Of a stretch of 12,011 bases of DNA, positions 5,232 to 12,011 are shown piece by piece. Numbering within the stretch: the stretch's first letter is position 1; the number at the start of each line of letters is the position of its first letter. The notes below the pieces were generated by a model. That model saw only the letters and a list, made by a program, of their open reading frames with translations, was not told the origin of the DNA and made no database searches. The stretch is from Pseudomonadota bacterium (lineage in GTDB: Bacteria > Pseudomonadota > Gammaproteobacteria > Burkholderiales > Burkholderiaceae_C). Location: NCBI GenBank assembly GCA_023394015.1, contig JAEXBL010000042.1, forward strand, positions 1 through 12,011. The letters run 5' to 3'. A program made the position numbers and the translations under genes.

Positions 5232-7528
5232 CAAAACGAGGTTCCGATCTGGAATTGGAAACGCTGGATTCTATCGCCGGGCCGCTTGCGCAGCGGCACC
5301 GCATAGGCAAAGCGCAGCGGCCCCAGCGGCGAGATCCAGCTCAGGCCGACACCGGTGGAGTAGCGCAGCGCGTCGCCGCTGATCTTGTCGCCGTCGCCGT
5401 ACAGGGCGCCGGCGTCGATGAAGCCGAGCAGGCGCCGCGTGCGGTCGTTGCCGGCGCCGGGGAAAGGCATGATGAGCTCGGTGTTCAGCGTCACCTTGCG
5501 GGTGCCGCCGATGTAGGCGCCGGTCACATCACGCGGGCCCAGCGTGGACTGCTCGTAGCCGCGCACCGAGCCCAGGCCGCCGGAGTAGAAGTTCTTGAAC
5601 ACCGGAAACGGCCGCCCGCCCAGGCCCTTGCCCCAGCCCAGCTCGCCGTTGAAGGCCAGGGTGTAGAACTTGTTGAGCGGTACGTACTGCTGGTACTGGT
5701 AGTTGGCCTTGGCGTAGCGCGCGTCGCCGAACAGGCCCAACTCGCCCAGCAGGCGCTGGTAGCGGCCCGAATTGGGCGCCAGCGCGCTGTCGCGCGAGTC
5801 GCGCGACCAGCCCAGGGTGAACGGAAAGGCCGTGCTGGTGTAGCCAAAGCGCTCGGCGTAGTCCAGGTAGACGGCGGGGATGTTGGTGCCGGTCTTGATG
5901 CGCGTGCGCTCGGCGTTCAGGCCCAGGTACACGGTGTCCAGCTCGGTCACCGGCAGGCCGAACTTCAGGCCCGCGCCCATGGTGATCAGCGTGTAGTTGC
6001 CGCCCTGGTCCTGGTAGGGCTTCTGGGTACGGTAGTACACGTCCACCGTGCGCGATACGCCGTTGTGGGTGAAGTACGGGTCGGTGGCGCTGATGACCGC
6101 GGTGCGGTTGTACTTGCCGGTGTTCAGCTGCAGGTCCAGCTTGTTGCCGGAGCCGAAGGCGTTGTCCTGCGACAGGCCGAAGGTGAAGGACAGCTTCTCG
6201 GCCGACGAGTAGCCGGCGCCAATGCTGATGTTGCCGGTGGGCTTTTCCTTGACCTCGACGTTCAGGTCCACCTGGTCGGGCGCGCCGGGCACCTCGGCGG
6301 TGCTCACCGACAGCTCGGTGAAGTAGCCCAGCCGGTCCACGCGGTCGCGCGACAGGCGGATCTTCTCGGCGTCGTACCAGGACGATTCGTACTGGCGGAA
6401 CTCGCGCCGGATCACCTCGTCGCGCGTGCGGGTGTTGCCCTGGATGTTGATGCGGCGCACGTAGGCGCGGCGCGAGGGTTCGGCCTTGATGACGATGGCC
6501 ACGCGGTTGTTGACGCGGTCCACCTCGGGCACCGCCTCGACGTGGGCGAAGGCAAAGCCGTAGTTGCCGAAATGCTCGGTGAAGGCCTGGGTGGTCTCGG
6601 CCACCTGGTCGGCGTTGTAGGCCTCGCCGGGCCTGATCTTGATGAGCGACTTGAACTCGTCGTCGCGCTCCAGGAAGTTACCGTCCAGCGACACGCCGGA
6701 GACCACGAAGCGGTCGCCCTCGGTGACGTTGACGGTGATGCTGATGGCCTCCTTGTCAGGCGCCATGGCGACCTGGGTGGAGTCGATCTTGAAGTCGAGG
6801 TAGCCGCGCGCCAGGTAGAAGGAGCGCAGCGCCTCCAGGTCGGCATTGAGCTTGGCGCGCGAGTACTGGTCGCTCTTGGTGTACCAGGACATCCAGTTGC
6901 CGGCGTCCAGGTCGAACAGGTCCTTCAGCCGCTTGTCCGAGAAGGCCTGGTTGCCGATGATGTCGATGTCCTTGATGCGCGCCGGGCGGCCTTCGGTGAC
7001 GTTGAAGGTCAGGCGCACCTGGTTGCGCTCGGACGGGGTGACGGTGGTCTGCACCTCGGCGCCGTACAGGCTGCGGTTGATGTACTGGCGCTTGAGCTCC
7101 TGCTCGGCGCGGTCGGCCAGGGCGCGGTCGTAGGGGCGCCCGGCGGCCAGGCCGGCGTCGCGCAGCACGCCCTGCAGCACCTCGTTGCTGAATTCCTTGT
7201 TGCCGGCAAACTCCACCGAGGCCACCGTGGGGCGCTCCTGCACGATGACCACCAGCACGTCGCCCTGCACTTCCAGGCGCACGTCGTTGAACAGGCCCAG
7301 GCCGAACAGCGCCCGAATGGCGGCGGCGCCCTTGTCGTCGTTGTAGGTCTCGCCCACGCGCACCGGCAGCGACGCGAACACCGTGCCCGGCTCCACGCGC
7401 TGCAGGCCTTCGACGCGGATGTCGCGCACGGTGAACGGGTCGACCGCCCAGGCCAGTTGCGTGGCAAACGCCATGGCCACCAGCGAAGTCACGGACCGCA
7501 GGCGAAAACGTTGTGCGATGGATTTCAT
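5231..7528 (-). CDS. bamA: Outer membrane protein assembly factor BamA
   Basis: BamA is the essential Omp85-family core of the BAM complex that folds and inserts beta-barrel proteins into the outer membrane. The 765-residue precursor has a signal peptide (1-28, cleavage after AWA). Five POTRA domains occupy about 31-98, 99-180, 183-270, 273-350 and 353-428; typical openings are FTVRDIRVEGLQRV (32-45) and AYVRRINIQGN (355-365). The rest is the 16-stranded barrel (about 432-765). The conserved lid-loop motif is VRGY (655-658), and the chain ends in Phe, the expected C-terminal outer-membrane signal. Length is slightly below E. coli (810 aa). The ATG at 7528 is 61 nt after the rseP stop, has no evident Shine-Dalgarno, and is followed by a basic N-region (MKSIAQRFRLR), which supports it. 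skp starts on its stop codon. Confidence 0.98.
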   Translation of the reverse strand: MKSIAQRFRLRSVTSLVAMAFATQLAWAVDPFTVRDIRVEGLQRVEPGTVFASLPVRVGETYNDDKGAAAIRALFGLGLFNDVRLEVQGDVLVVIVQERPTVASVEFAGNKEFSNEVLQGVLRDAGLAAGRPYDRALADRAEQELKRQYINRSLYGAEVQTTVTPSERNQVRLTFNVTEGRPARIKDIDIIGNQAFSDKRLKDLFDLDAGNWMSWYTKSDQYSRAKLNADLEALRSFYLARGYLDFKIDSTQVAMAPDKEAISITVNVTEGDRFVVSGVSLDGNFLERDDEFKSLIKIRPGEAYNADQVAETTQAFTEHFGNYGFAFAHVEAVPEVDRVNNRVAIVIKAEPSRRAYVRRINIQGNTRTRDEVIRREFRQYESSWYDAEKIRLSRDRVDRLGYFTELSVSTAEVPGAPDQVDLNVEVKEKPTGNISIGAGYSSAEKLSFTFGLSQDNAFGSGNKLDLQLNTGKYNRTAVISATDPYFTHNGVSRTVDVYYRTQKPYQDQGGNYTLITMGAGLKFGLPVTELDTVYLGLNAERTRIKTGTNIPAVYLDYAERFGYTSTAFPFTLGWSRDSRDSALAPNSGRYQRLLGELGLFGDARYAKANYQYQQYVPLNKFYTLAFNGELGWGKGLGGRPFPVFKNFYSGGLGSVRGYEQSTLGPRDVTGAYIGGTRKVTLNTELIMPFPGAGNDRTRRLLGFIDAGALYGDGDKISGDALRYSTGVGLSWISPLGPLRFAYAVPLRKRPGDRIQRFQFQIGTSF

Positions 7529-7589
7529 GAATGCTCGGGGGAAGAGAGAAAGCAGCGCCTGCGCGAGGCCGGAGGTAGGTTCGGTTCGA

Positions 7590-8966
7590 TCAGCCCAGGC
7601 GAGCCACGACGTCGTTGAACATGGCGATGGCCATCATGGCCAGCAGCAGGGACATGCCGGCGTACTGCAGGCGCTGCAGCCACACGCCGGCCACGGGCCT
7701 GCCCGTCACGGCCTCCCAAAGATAATACATCAGGTGCCCCCCATCGAGGACCGGCACCGGCAGCAGGTTGAGCACGCCCAGGCTGACGCTGATGAAGGCC
7801 AGAAAGCCCAGGTAATACGTCAGCCCCAGCGCGGCCGACTTGCCCGCGTAGTCGGCGATGGCGATGGGTCCGCTCAGGTTCTTCAATGACAGCTCGCCCA
7901 TCAGCATGCGGCCCAGCAGCTTCAGCGACAGGGCCGACACCTCCCACACCCGCACCGCGCCGGACCACAGCCCCTCCAGCGCGCCCTGGCGCACCAGCAC
8001 CATCTCGGGCAGGCCGCCCACGTAGGCGCCGATGCGGCCCACGGGCTGGCCCTTGTCCTCGTGCAGCTCGGGCTGCACGGCCAGCGTCAGGCTGCGGCCG
8101 TCGCGCTCGATCTGCCAGTCGGCGGGCGGCGGCGCGCCGTGGGCGGCCGAGGCGCGGATCAGCTCGCGCAGTTGCTGCCCATCCTGCACCGCCACGTCAC
8201 CCACGCGGCGCACCACGTCGCCGGCCTGCAGGCCGGCGCGCTGCGCGGCACCGCCGGCCATCACCTCGCCCACCGTGGGCGCCGACAGCGGCGAGACGAT
8301 GCCGATGGCGCGAAACAGCCGAGCGTCCGGGTCCCTGGTCTCTAGCGTGGACAGCGGCAGCGTGAATTCGCGCCCCGGCCCGTCGGCCCTGCGGCCCACG
8401 TCCAGCACCACGTCCTGGCCGTCGAGCGCGCCACGCGTCAGCACCCAGCGCAGGGTCTCGAACGAGGCCACCGGCTTGAGCGCATCGCCCGCCAGGGCTG
8501 CGCGGCGCACGGTTTCGCCGCCCTGCAGCCCGGCCTGCTCGGCCAGCGAGCCGGCCACCGGCGGCGACAAGATGGCGCGCGGCTCCTGCACGCCAATCCA
8601 GTTGACCAGCGCGTACAGCAGCACCGCCAGGATCAGGTTGGCCGCCGGCCCGGCGGCGACGATGAGCGCGCGCGACTTCAGCGGCTGGTTGTTGAAGGCC
8701 CGCGCCCGATCGGCCTCGGCCACCGGCGCCTCGCGCTCGTCCAGCATCTTCACGTAGCCGCCGAAGGGAATGGCGCACAGCACGAATTCGGTGTCCTGGC
8801 CCGGGCGCTGCTTTTTCGGCTTGAAGCGGGCAATGGTCTGCCCGAAACCGACGGAAAAGCGCAGCACCTTCACCCCGCGCGCCACGGCCATGCGGTAGTG
8901 GCCCCATTCGTGCACGGCAATCAGCACGCCGAGGGCGACAACGAAAGCAATCAAGGTCAACAGCAT
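7590..8966 (-). CDS. rseP: Intramembrane site-2 zinc metalloprotease RseP
   Basis: RseP is a site-2 protease in the inner membrane. After DegS cuts the anti-sigma factor RseA, RseP cleaves its membrane segment, releasing sigma-E; it also clears leftover signal peptides. The 458 residues compare with 450 in E. coli. The zinc site HEWGH is at 19-23 (H19, E20, H23) in membrane segment 1. The third ligand is D408 in LDGGH (407-411). Segment 2 is around 98-124 with GPAANLILA. Two periplasmic PDZ domains cover about 130-205 and 225-300; each has an AGLQ-G segment (145-149, 244-249). Final membrane segments lie at about 383-402 and 432-452. The gene begins 43 nt after dxr. Its place before bamA couples the stress sensor with the assembly machine. 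Confidence 0.97.
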   Translation of the reverse strand: MLLTLIAFVVALGVLIAVHEWGHYRMAVARGVKVLRFSVGFGQTIARFKPKKQRPGQDTEFVLCAIPFGGYVKMLDEREAPVAEADRARAFNNQPLKSRALIVAAGPAANLILAVLLYALVNWIGVQEPRAILSPPVAGSLAEQAGLQGGETVRRAALAGDALKPVASFETLRWVLTRGALDGQDVVLDVGRRADGPGREFTLPLSTLETRDPDARLFRAIGIVSPLSAPTVGEVMAGGAAQRAGLQAGDVVRRVGDVAVQDGQQLRELIRASAAHGAPPPADWQIERDGRSLTLAVQPELHEDKGQPVGRIGAYVGGLPEMVLVRQGALEGLWSGAVRVWEVSALSLKLLGRMLMGELSLKNLSGPIAIADYAGKSAALGLTYYLGFLAFISVSLGVLNLLPVPVLDGGHLMYYLWEAVTGRPVAGVWLQRLQYAGMSLLLAMMAIAMFNDVVARLG

Positions 8967-9009
8967 GGGGCGTATTGTCCCCGCACGCGACCAGAACGCA
9001 CGGCGGCGC

Positions 9010-10209
9010 TCAGCGCGCGCCGATGCGTTTCACCACCGCCTGCGCCGCGGCACGCGCGCGCGCGTCCACATCGAGCAGCGCCGCCAGCCCGTCGGGCGTC
9101 TGGGGCGCCACGCCGTCCAGCGTGGCGCGGTTGACGGCGTGGATCTGGTCGAAGCGGATCTGCCGCTGCAGGAACGCGTCCACCGCCACCTCGTTGGCGG
9201 CGTTCAGCACCGCACAGGTGCCGGGCGCGGCGCGCAGCGCCTCCCAGGCCAGCGCCAGGCCGGGGTAGCGCTCGCGGTGGCCGTCGGCGTCGATGGGCTC
9301 GAAGCTCAGACCCTGCAGCGCGTGAAAGTCCAGCGCCGCCGCCCCGCTTTCGATGCGCTCGGGCCAGGCCAGGCCGTAGGCGATCGGCACGCGCATGTCG
9401 GGCGTGCCCAGTTGCGCCACGACCGAGGTGTCCTTGTACTGCACCATCGAGTGGATCACGCTTTGCGGGTGGATCACCACGTCGAGCTGCTCGGGCGCCA
9501 CGCCGAACAGGTAGCGCGCCTCGATCACCTCCAGCGCCTTGTTCATCATGGTGGCCGAATCGACCGAGATCTTGCGGCCCATGACCCAGTTGGGGTGCGC
9601 GCAGGCCTCTTCCGGCGTCACCTCGCCCAGCGTGGCCGGGGCGCGGGTGCGAAACGGCCCGCCCGAGGCGGTGAGGATGATCTTGTCGATGCGCGCGCCC
9701 CAGGTGGCCGGGTCGTCGGGCAGCGACTGGAAAATGGCCGATTTCTCGCTGTCGATGGGCAGCAGCGTGGCGCCGCCCTCGCGCACGGCGCGCAGAAACA
9801 CCTCGCCGCCGACCACCAGCGCCTCCTTGTTGGCCAGCAGCAGGCGCTTGCCCGCGCGCGCCGCCGCCAGGCACGGCGCCAGGCCGGCGGCGCCGACGAT
9901 GGCGGCCATGACGGTGTCCACCTCGGCGCATGCGGCCACTTGTTCGATGGCGGCCGGCGTGTGCTCCACCTGCGTGGACAGGCCTTTTTGCCTGATCTTG
10001 TCGGCCAGCTCGGCGGCGTGCGGCGCGCTGGCCATCACCGCCACGCGCGGCCGGAACTGTTCGCATTGCGCCAGCATCACGTCCACCTGCGTGGCGGCCG
10101 TGAGGGCGACGACCTCGAAGCGCTCCGGGTGGCGCGCCACCACGTCCAGCGTGTTGGTGCCGATGGAGCCGGTGGAGCCCAGCACCGCCAGGCGTTGGCA
10201 GTGCGTCAT
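9010..10209 (-). CDS. dxr: 1-deoxy-D-xylulose 5-phosphate reductoisomerase
   Basis: Dxr rearranges and reduces 1-deoxy-D-xylulose 5-phosphate to 2-C-methyl-D-erythritol 4-phosphate with NADPH, the committing step of the MEP isoprenoid pathway in the cytoplasm. The product has 399 residues (E. coli 398). The NADPH loop GSTGSIG is at 11-17 and LLANKEALVVGG at 124-135 (K128). The metal ligands are D153, E155 and E227 in LLPIDSEKSAIFQSL (149-163) and MMNKALEVIEA (221-231). SGGPFR (182-187) and HPNWVMGRKISVDSAT (205-220) are also family blocks. The ATG at 10209 overlaps the cdsA stop in ATGA, which indicates translational coupling. The same frame stays open for about 400 codons upstream across cdsA, but that part is not protein-like; it reflects high GC. 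Confidence 0.98.
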   Translation of the reverse strand: MTHCQRLAVLGSTGSIGTNTLDVVARHPERFEVVALTAATQVDVMLAQCEQFRPRVAVMASAPHAAELADKIRQKGLSTQVEHTPAAIEQVAACAEVDTVMAAIVGAAGLAPCLAAARAGKRLLLANKEALVVGGEVFLRAVREGGATLLPIDSEKSAIFQSLPDDPATWGARIDKIILTASGGPFRTRAPATLGEVTPEEACAHPNWVMGRKISVDSATMMNKALEVIEARYLFGVAPEQLDVVIHPQSVIHSMVQYKDTSVVAQLGTPDMRVPIAYGLAWPERIESGAAALDFHALQGLSFEPIDADGHRERYPGLALAWEALRAAPGTCAVLNAANEVAVDAFLQRQIRFDQIHAVNRATLDGVAPQTPDGLAALLDVDARARAAAQAVVKRIGAR

Positions 10210-11069
10210 GCCCCGCCCTGCCCGAAGGAGACCAGCAGCATCGCCAGCGGCAGCGTGGGCAGCAGCGCGTCGATGCGGTCCAGCACGCCGCCATGGCCGG
10301 GCAGCAGGCGGCTGGAATCCTTCATGCCGGCGCTGCGCTTGACCAGCGATTCCAGCAGGTCGCCGACCACGCTCATGGCCGCCAGGAACAGGACGCCCAG
10401 CAGCAGCCACACGGCGCCCGATGCGTGCAAGCGGGTGTACAGGCTGGCAGCGCCCGTGGCGTAGGCGCGGTCCAGCCACACCCACAGGGCCGCCACCAGC
10501 AGCACGCCCAGCATGCCGCCCCACACACCCTCCCAGCTCTTCTTGGGGCTGATGACCGGCGCCAGCCTGGCGCCGCCCGACAGCTTGCCGCCCAGGGCGC
10601 GGCCGAAGAAGTAGGCAAAGATGTCGGCCGCCCACACCAGCACCAGCACCGACAGCAGGAAATTCACCCCCAGGCGCCGCGCCTGCGCCATGGCCAGCCA
10701 GGCCACGACCAGCGCCGCCACGCCGATGCCCCAGCGCAGCCCCAGCGGCAGCCGCGGCCAGCCCGCCACCCCGCCCTTGAGCAGCGCCGCCCCGCCCAGC
10801 ACCCAGGCCAGCGCGGCGGCGATCCACAGCAGCGGCAGCGGCCGCTCGACCGCGCCGGCCCACCACAGCGCCCCGCACACGGCCAGGCAGGCCGCGCCAG
10901 TGGCCAGGGCAGTAGCGCCCGCCAGGCCGTTCAGCCGCGCCCATTCCCAGGCGGCGGCGGCCATCGCCACCAACAACAACGCGATGAAGGGCGTAGGCGT
11001 GGGCGCAAACAGCGCCGGCAGCAGCACCGCCAGCAGCACCAGCGCGGTGATCACCCGTTGCAGCAGCAT
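10206..11069 (-). CDS. cdsA: Phosphatidate cytidylyltransferase (CDP-diglyceride synthase)
   Basis: CdsA makes CDP-diacylglycerol from phosphatidic acid and CTP, the branch point for phosphatidylethanolamine, phosphatidylglycerol and cardiolipin. It is an inner-membrane enzyme. The 287-residue product is mostly hydrophobic, with about eight membrane segments (for example 6-21, 28-41, 52-72, 78-97, 113-129, 135-156, 183-199, 218-235). The family signature lies near the C-terminus (241-267): SLVKR, then MKD at 249-251, PGHGG at 257-261 and DRID at 264-267. WAADIFAYFFGR (146-157) and SPKKSWEG (174-181) are further conserved blocks. AGGGG (11080-11084), beginning right after the uppS stop, lies 10 nt before the ATG at 11069 and is a fair ribosome binding site. 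uppS-cdsA-dxr is the normal order. Confidence 0.97.
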   Translation of the reverse strand: MLLQRVITALVLLAVLLPALFAPTPTPFIALLLVAMAAAAWEWARLNGLAGATALATGAACLAVCGALWWAGAVERPLPLLWIAAALAWVLGGAALLKGGVAGWPRLPLGLRWGIGVAALVVAWLAMAQARRLGVNFLLSVLVLVWAADIFAYFFGRALGGKLSGGARLAPVISPKKSWEGVWGGMLGVLLVAALWVWLDRAYATGAASLYTRLHASGAVWLLLGVLFLAAMSVVGDLLESLVKRSAGMKDSSRLLPGHGGVLDRIDALLPTLPLAMLLVSFGQGGA

Positions 11070-11084
11070 GTGTTTTCGGCCCCT

Positions 11085-11819
11085 TCAGCCCGCAGCGACC
11101 TGCTGGGCCAGCTGTTCCGAAGTCTGGCCGAAGCGCCGCTCGCGCGCGGCGTAGGCGGCCAGGGCTTCGTCCAGCGCGGCGGCGTCGAAGTCGGGCCACA
11201 GCCGGTCGCTGAAATACAGCTCGCTGTAGGCGCACTGCCACAGCAGGAAGTTGCTGATGCGCTGCTCGCCGCCGGTGCGGATCAGCAGGTCGGGGTCGGG
11301 CACATGGGCCAGGGCCATGGCGCGGCCCAGCGCCGCCTCGGTGATCGGCTCGCCGCGCGCCGCCAGGCGGGCGGCGGCCTGCGCGATGTCCCAGCGCCCG
11401 CCGTAGTTGAAGCACACGTTCAGCACCATGCGCTCATTGTCGGCGGTCTGGCCTTCGGCCTGGGCCAGTGCCTGGCGCATGCCGACCGGCAGGCTGTCGC
11501 GCTCGCCCACGAAGTGCAGACGGATGCCGCCCTGGTTCAGCTCCGGCACCTCGCGCGTCAGCGCCTTGCCCATCAGCGCCATCAGGCCGCTGACCTCGTC
11601 CTCGGGCCGGCTCCAGTTCTCGGAGGAGAAGGCGAACACCGTCAGCACCTTCACCCCGCGCTCGGCGCAGGCGCGGATGCAGCGGCGCAGCGACTCCACG
11701 CCCTGCCGGTGCCCGGCGATGCGCGGCATCAGCCGCCGCTTGGCCCAGCGGCCATTGCCGTCCATCACGATGGCCACATGGTGCGGGACGGCGGCTGGGG
11801 AAACAGGAGCTTGGGCCAT
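11085..11819 (-). CDS. uppS: Ditrans,polycis-undecaprenyl-diphosphate synthase
   Basis: UppS condenses eight isopentenyl diphosphates with farnesyl diphosphate to give C55 undecaprenyl diphosphate, the precursor of the lipid carrier for peptidoglycan and O-antigen. It acts at the cytoplasmic side of the membrane. The 244-residue product has VAIVMDGNGRWAKRR (15-29) with catalytic D20, FAFSSENWSRP (62-72), LNVCFNYGGRWDI (133-145), the RTGGEQRISNFLLWQ block (181-195) and WPDFD (208-212). I chose the ATG at 11819 because E. coli UppS begins a similar distance before the MDGNGRWA motif. A longer in-frame ATG at 11930 would run through the terminator hairpin and part of the repeat and add 37 unrelated residues. 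No strong Shine-Dalgarno is visible. It is the first gene of the block in this window; frr would be expected upstream. Confidence 0.97.
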   Translation of the reverse strand: MAQAPVSPAAVPHHVAIVMDGNGRWAKRRLMPRIAGHRQGVESLRRCIRACAERGVKVLTVFAFSSENWSRPEDEVSGLMALMGKALTREVPELNQGGIRLHFVGERDSLPVGMRQALAQAEGQTADNERMVLNVCFNYGGRWDIAQAAARLAARGEPITEAALGRAMALAHVPDPDLLIRTGGEQRISNFLLWQCAYSELYFSDRLWPDFDAAALDEALAAYAARERRFGQTSEQLAQQVAAG

Positions 11820-11881
11820 GCGCGATGCAGGTCGTTTCAACGGGCGTTTTTGGAATCCGCCCCTGACCAACCAGTGAATAC

Positions 11882-11908
11882 AAAAACGGGGCTGCGCAGC
11901 AAGCCCCG
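11882..11908 (-). terminator. Factor-independent terminator upstream of uppS
   Basis: On the minus strand the sequence reads CGGGGCT, an 8-nt loop, AGCCCCG, then TTTTTG: a perfect 7-bp GC-rich stem (11902-11908 with 11887-11893) directly followed by five T (11882-11886). This is the standard form of an intrinsic terminator for transcription running leftward. It would end transcripts of the gene lying beyond the window's right edge (frr is expected there, not seen) about 60 nt before uppS. Either uppS has its own promoter in 11820-11881, where I see no convincing -35/-10 pair, or read-through is partial. Confidence 0.7.
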
Positions 11909-11912
11909 AAAG

Positions 11913-12011
11913 GGCCGCGGAGCAGGCCATCCCAGAACGCCGTGGTCGGGGCCCCCCCGACCACCAGCGTTGTCCCCCTGGGGGAAGGCGGCCGCAGGCC
12001 GACTCAGGGGG
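11913..12011. repeat. Structured GC-rich intergenic repeat, copy 2 (upstream of uppS)
   Basis: This is the second copy of the element at 3050-3150, in the same orientation and ending at or just past the window edge. It shares GGCCGCGGAGCA, CCAGAACGCCGTGG, GCGTTGTCCCC, GGGGAAGGCG, CCGCAGG and GACTCAGGGGG with copy 1. Stem 1 is GTGGTCGGG (11942-11950) with CCCGACCAC (11956-11964) around loop GCCCC. Stem 2 is CCCCC-T-GGGGG, and stem 3 is CGGCC-GCA-GGCCG. Each stem differs from copy 1 by changes on both arms that preserve pairing. Together with the terminator and the rest of 11820-11912 it forms the 192-nt non-coding lead before uppS; nothing else is recognisable there. Confidence 0.82.

Noticed and set aside
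3795..5306. Open frame of about 500 codons on the plus strand over lpxD and skp
   Set aside because: Composition is Ser/Arg/Pro/Ala repeats with no domain pattern; it mirrors real minus-strand genes.
7529..7589. Possible sigma-E or sigma-70 promoter before bamA
   Set aside because: No GGAACTT/TCTGA-like or TTGACA/TATAAT-like pair with proper spacing was seen in the 61-nt gap.
5255..7618. A 787-codon open frame on the plus strand, antisense to bamA
   Set aside because: Its translation is a low-complexity Val/Ala/Gly/His/Gln-rich string with no motif, and bamA on the other strand is complete and unmistakable. Long antisense frames are common at this GC.
9010..9066. CGCG-rich run at the end of dxr considered as a repeat or Z-DNA tract
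   Set aside because: It is explained by Ala/Arg codons (ARARAAAQAVVKRIGAR end) of Dxr in a high-GC genome.
10210..11415. Continuation of the dxr frame about 400 codons upstream, giving an 801-residue product
   Set aside because: The upstream part is Arg/Gly/Ala-rich noise across cdsA and uppS; Dxr homology begins exactly at the ATG at 10209, which overlaps the cdsA stop.
11835..11862. Possible second hairpin (GGGCG/CGCCC) between the terminator and uppS
   Set aside because: Only a 5-bp stem with an 11-nt loop and no T-tract after it; too weak to call.
11820..11930. Upstream ATG at 11930 for a 281-residue UppS
   Set aside because: The extra 37 residues would be encoded by the terminator hairpin and part of the repeat, and are absent from the family.

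Overview
This window is a dense, high-GC, one-directional gene block. Every gene I can support lies on the minus strand, so transcription runs from position 12011 toward 1. In that direction the order is uppS, cdsA, dxr, rseP, bamA, skp, lpxD, fabZ, lpxA, a small membrane protein of unknown function, lpxB, rnhB. This is the conserved proteobacterial envelope-biogenesis cluster that usually follows rpsB-tsf-pyrH-frr. The very high GC, the gene order and two short repeat families that I recall from Comamonadaceae genomes suggest a betaproteobacterium of the Comamonadaceae (Burkholderiales). I cannot name the genus.

Layout. Positions 11085-11819 to 9010-10209 hold three precursor genes: undecaprenyl diphosphate synthase, CDP-diglyceride synthase and DXP reductoisomerase. 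Positions 7590-8966 hold the intramembrane protease RseP. Positions 4716-7528 hold outer-membrane protein assembly (BamA and the chaperone Skp). Positions 579-4651 hold lipid A synthesis (LpxD, FabZ, LpxA, LpxB), with a 139-residue membrane protein placed between lpxA and lpxB. Positions 1-607 hold RNase HII, whose last few codons lie outside the window. Most junctions are tight or overlapping (ATGA at cdsA/dxr, TGATG at bamA/skp, 3 nt at lpxA/hypothetical, about 29 nt at lpxB/rnhB), as expected for a co-transcribed, translationally coupled operon.

The genes work together. Dxr feeds isoprenoid precursors to UppS, which makes the lipid carrier for peptidoglycan and O-antigen. CdsA makes CDP-diacylglycerol for phospholipids. 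FabZ, LpxA, LpxD and LpxB supply and use hydroxyacyl chains for lipid A. Skp and BamA deliver and insert outer-membrane proteins. RseP belongs to the envelope stress (sigma-E) pathway.

The less ordinary content is in the gaps. A roughly 100-bp GC-rich repeat occurs twice in the same orientation (3050-3150 and 11913-12011). Its three hairpins differ between the copies by paired, compensating changes, so the fold appears conserved rather than the sequence. A second, roughly 45-bp repeat fills the fabZ-lpxD gap (3607-3651), and a related sequence seems to lie inside lpxB (1111-1152). A factor-independent terminator sits upstream of uppS. LpxA carries Phe at the acyl-chain ruler position, and LpxB carries an in-frame insertion of about 22 residues. 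No tRNA, rRNA, CRISPR, insertion sequence or integrase was seen, and no stretch over 300 bases lacks a gene. I did not find a convincing new defence-type or enzymatic system; the repeats and the unknown membrane gene are the best leads.
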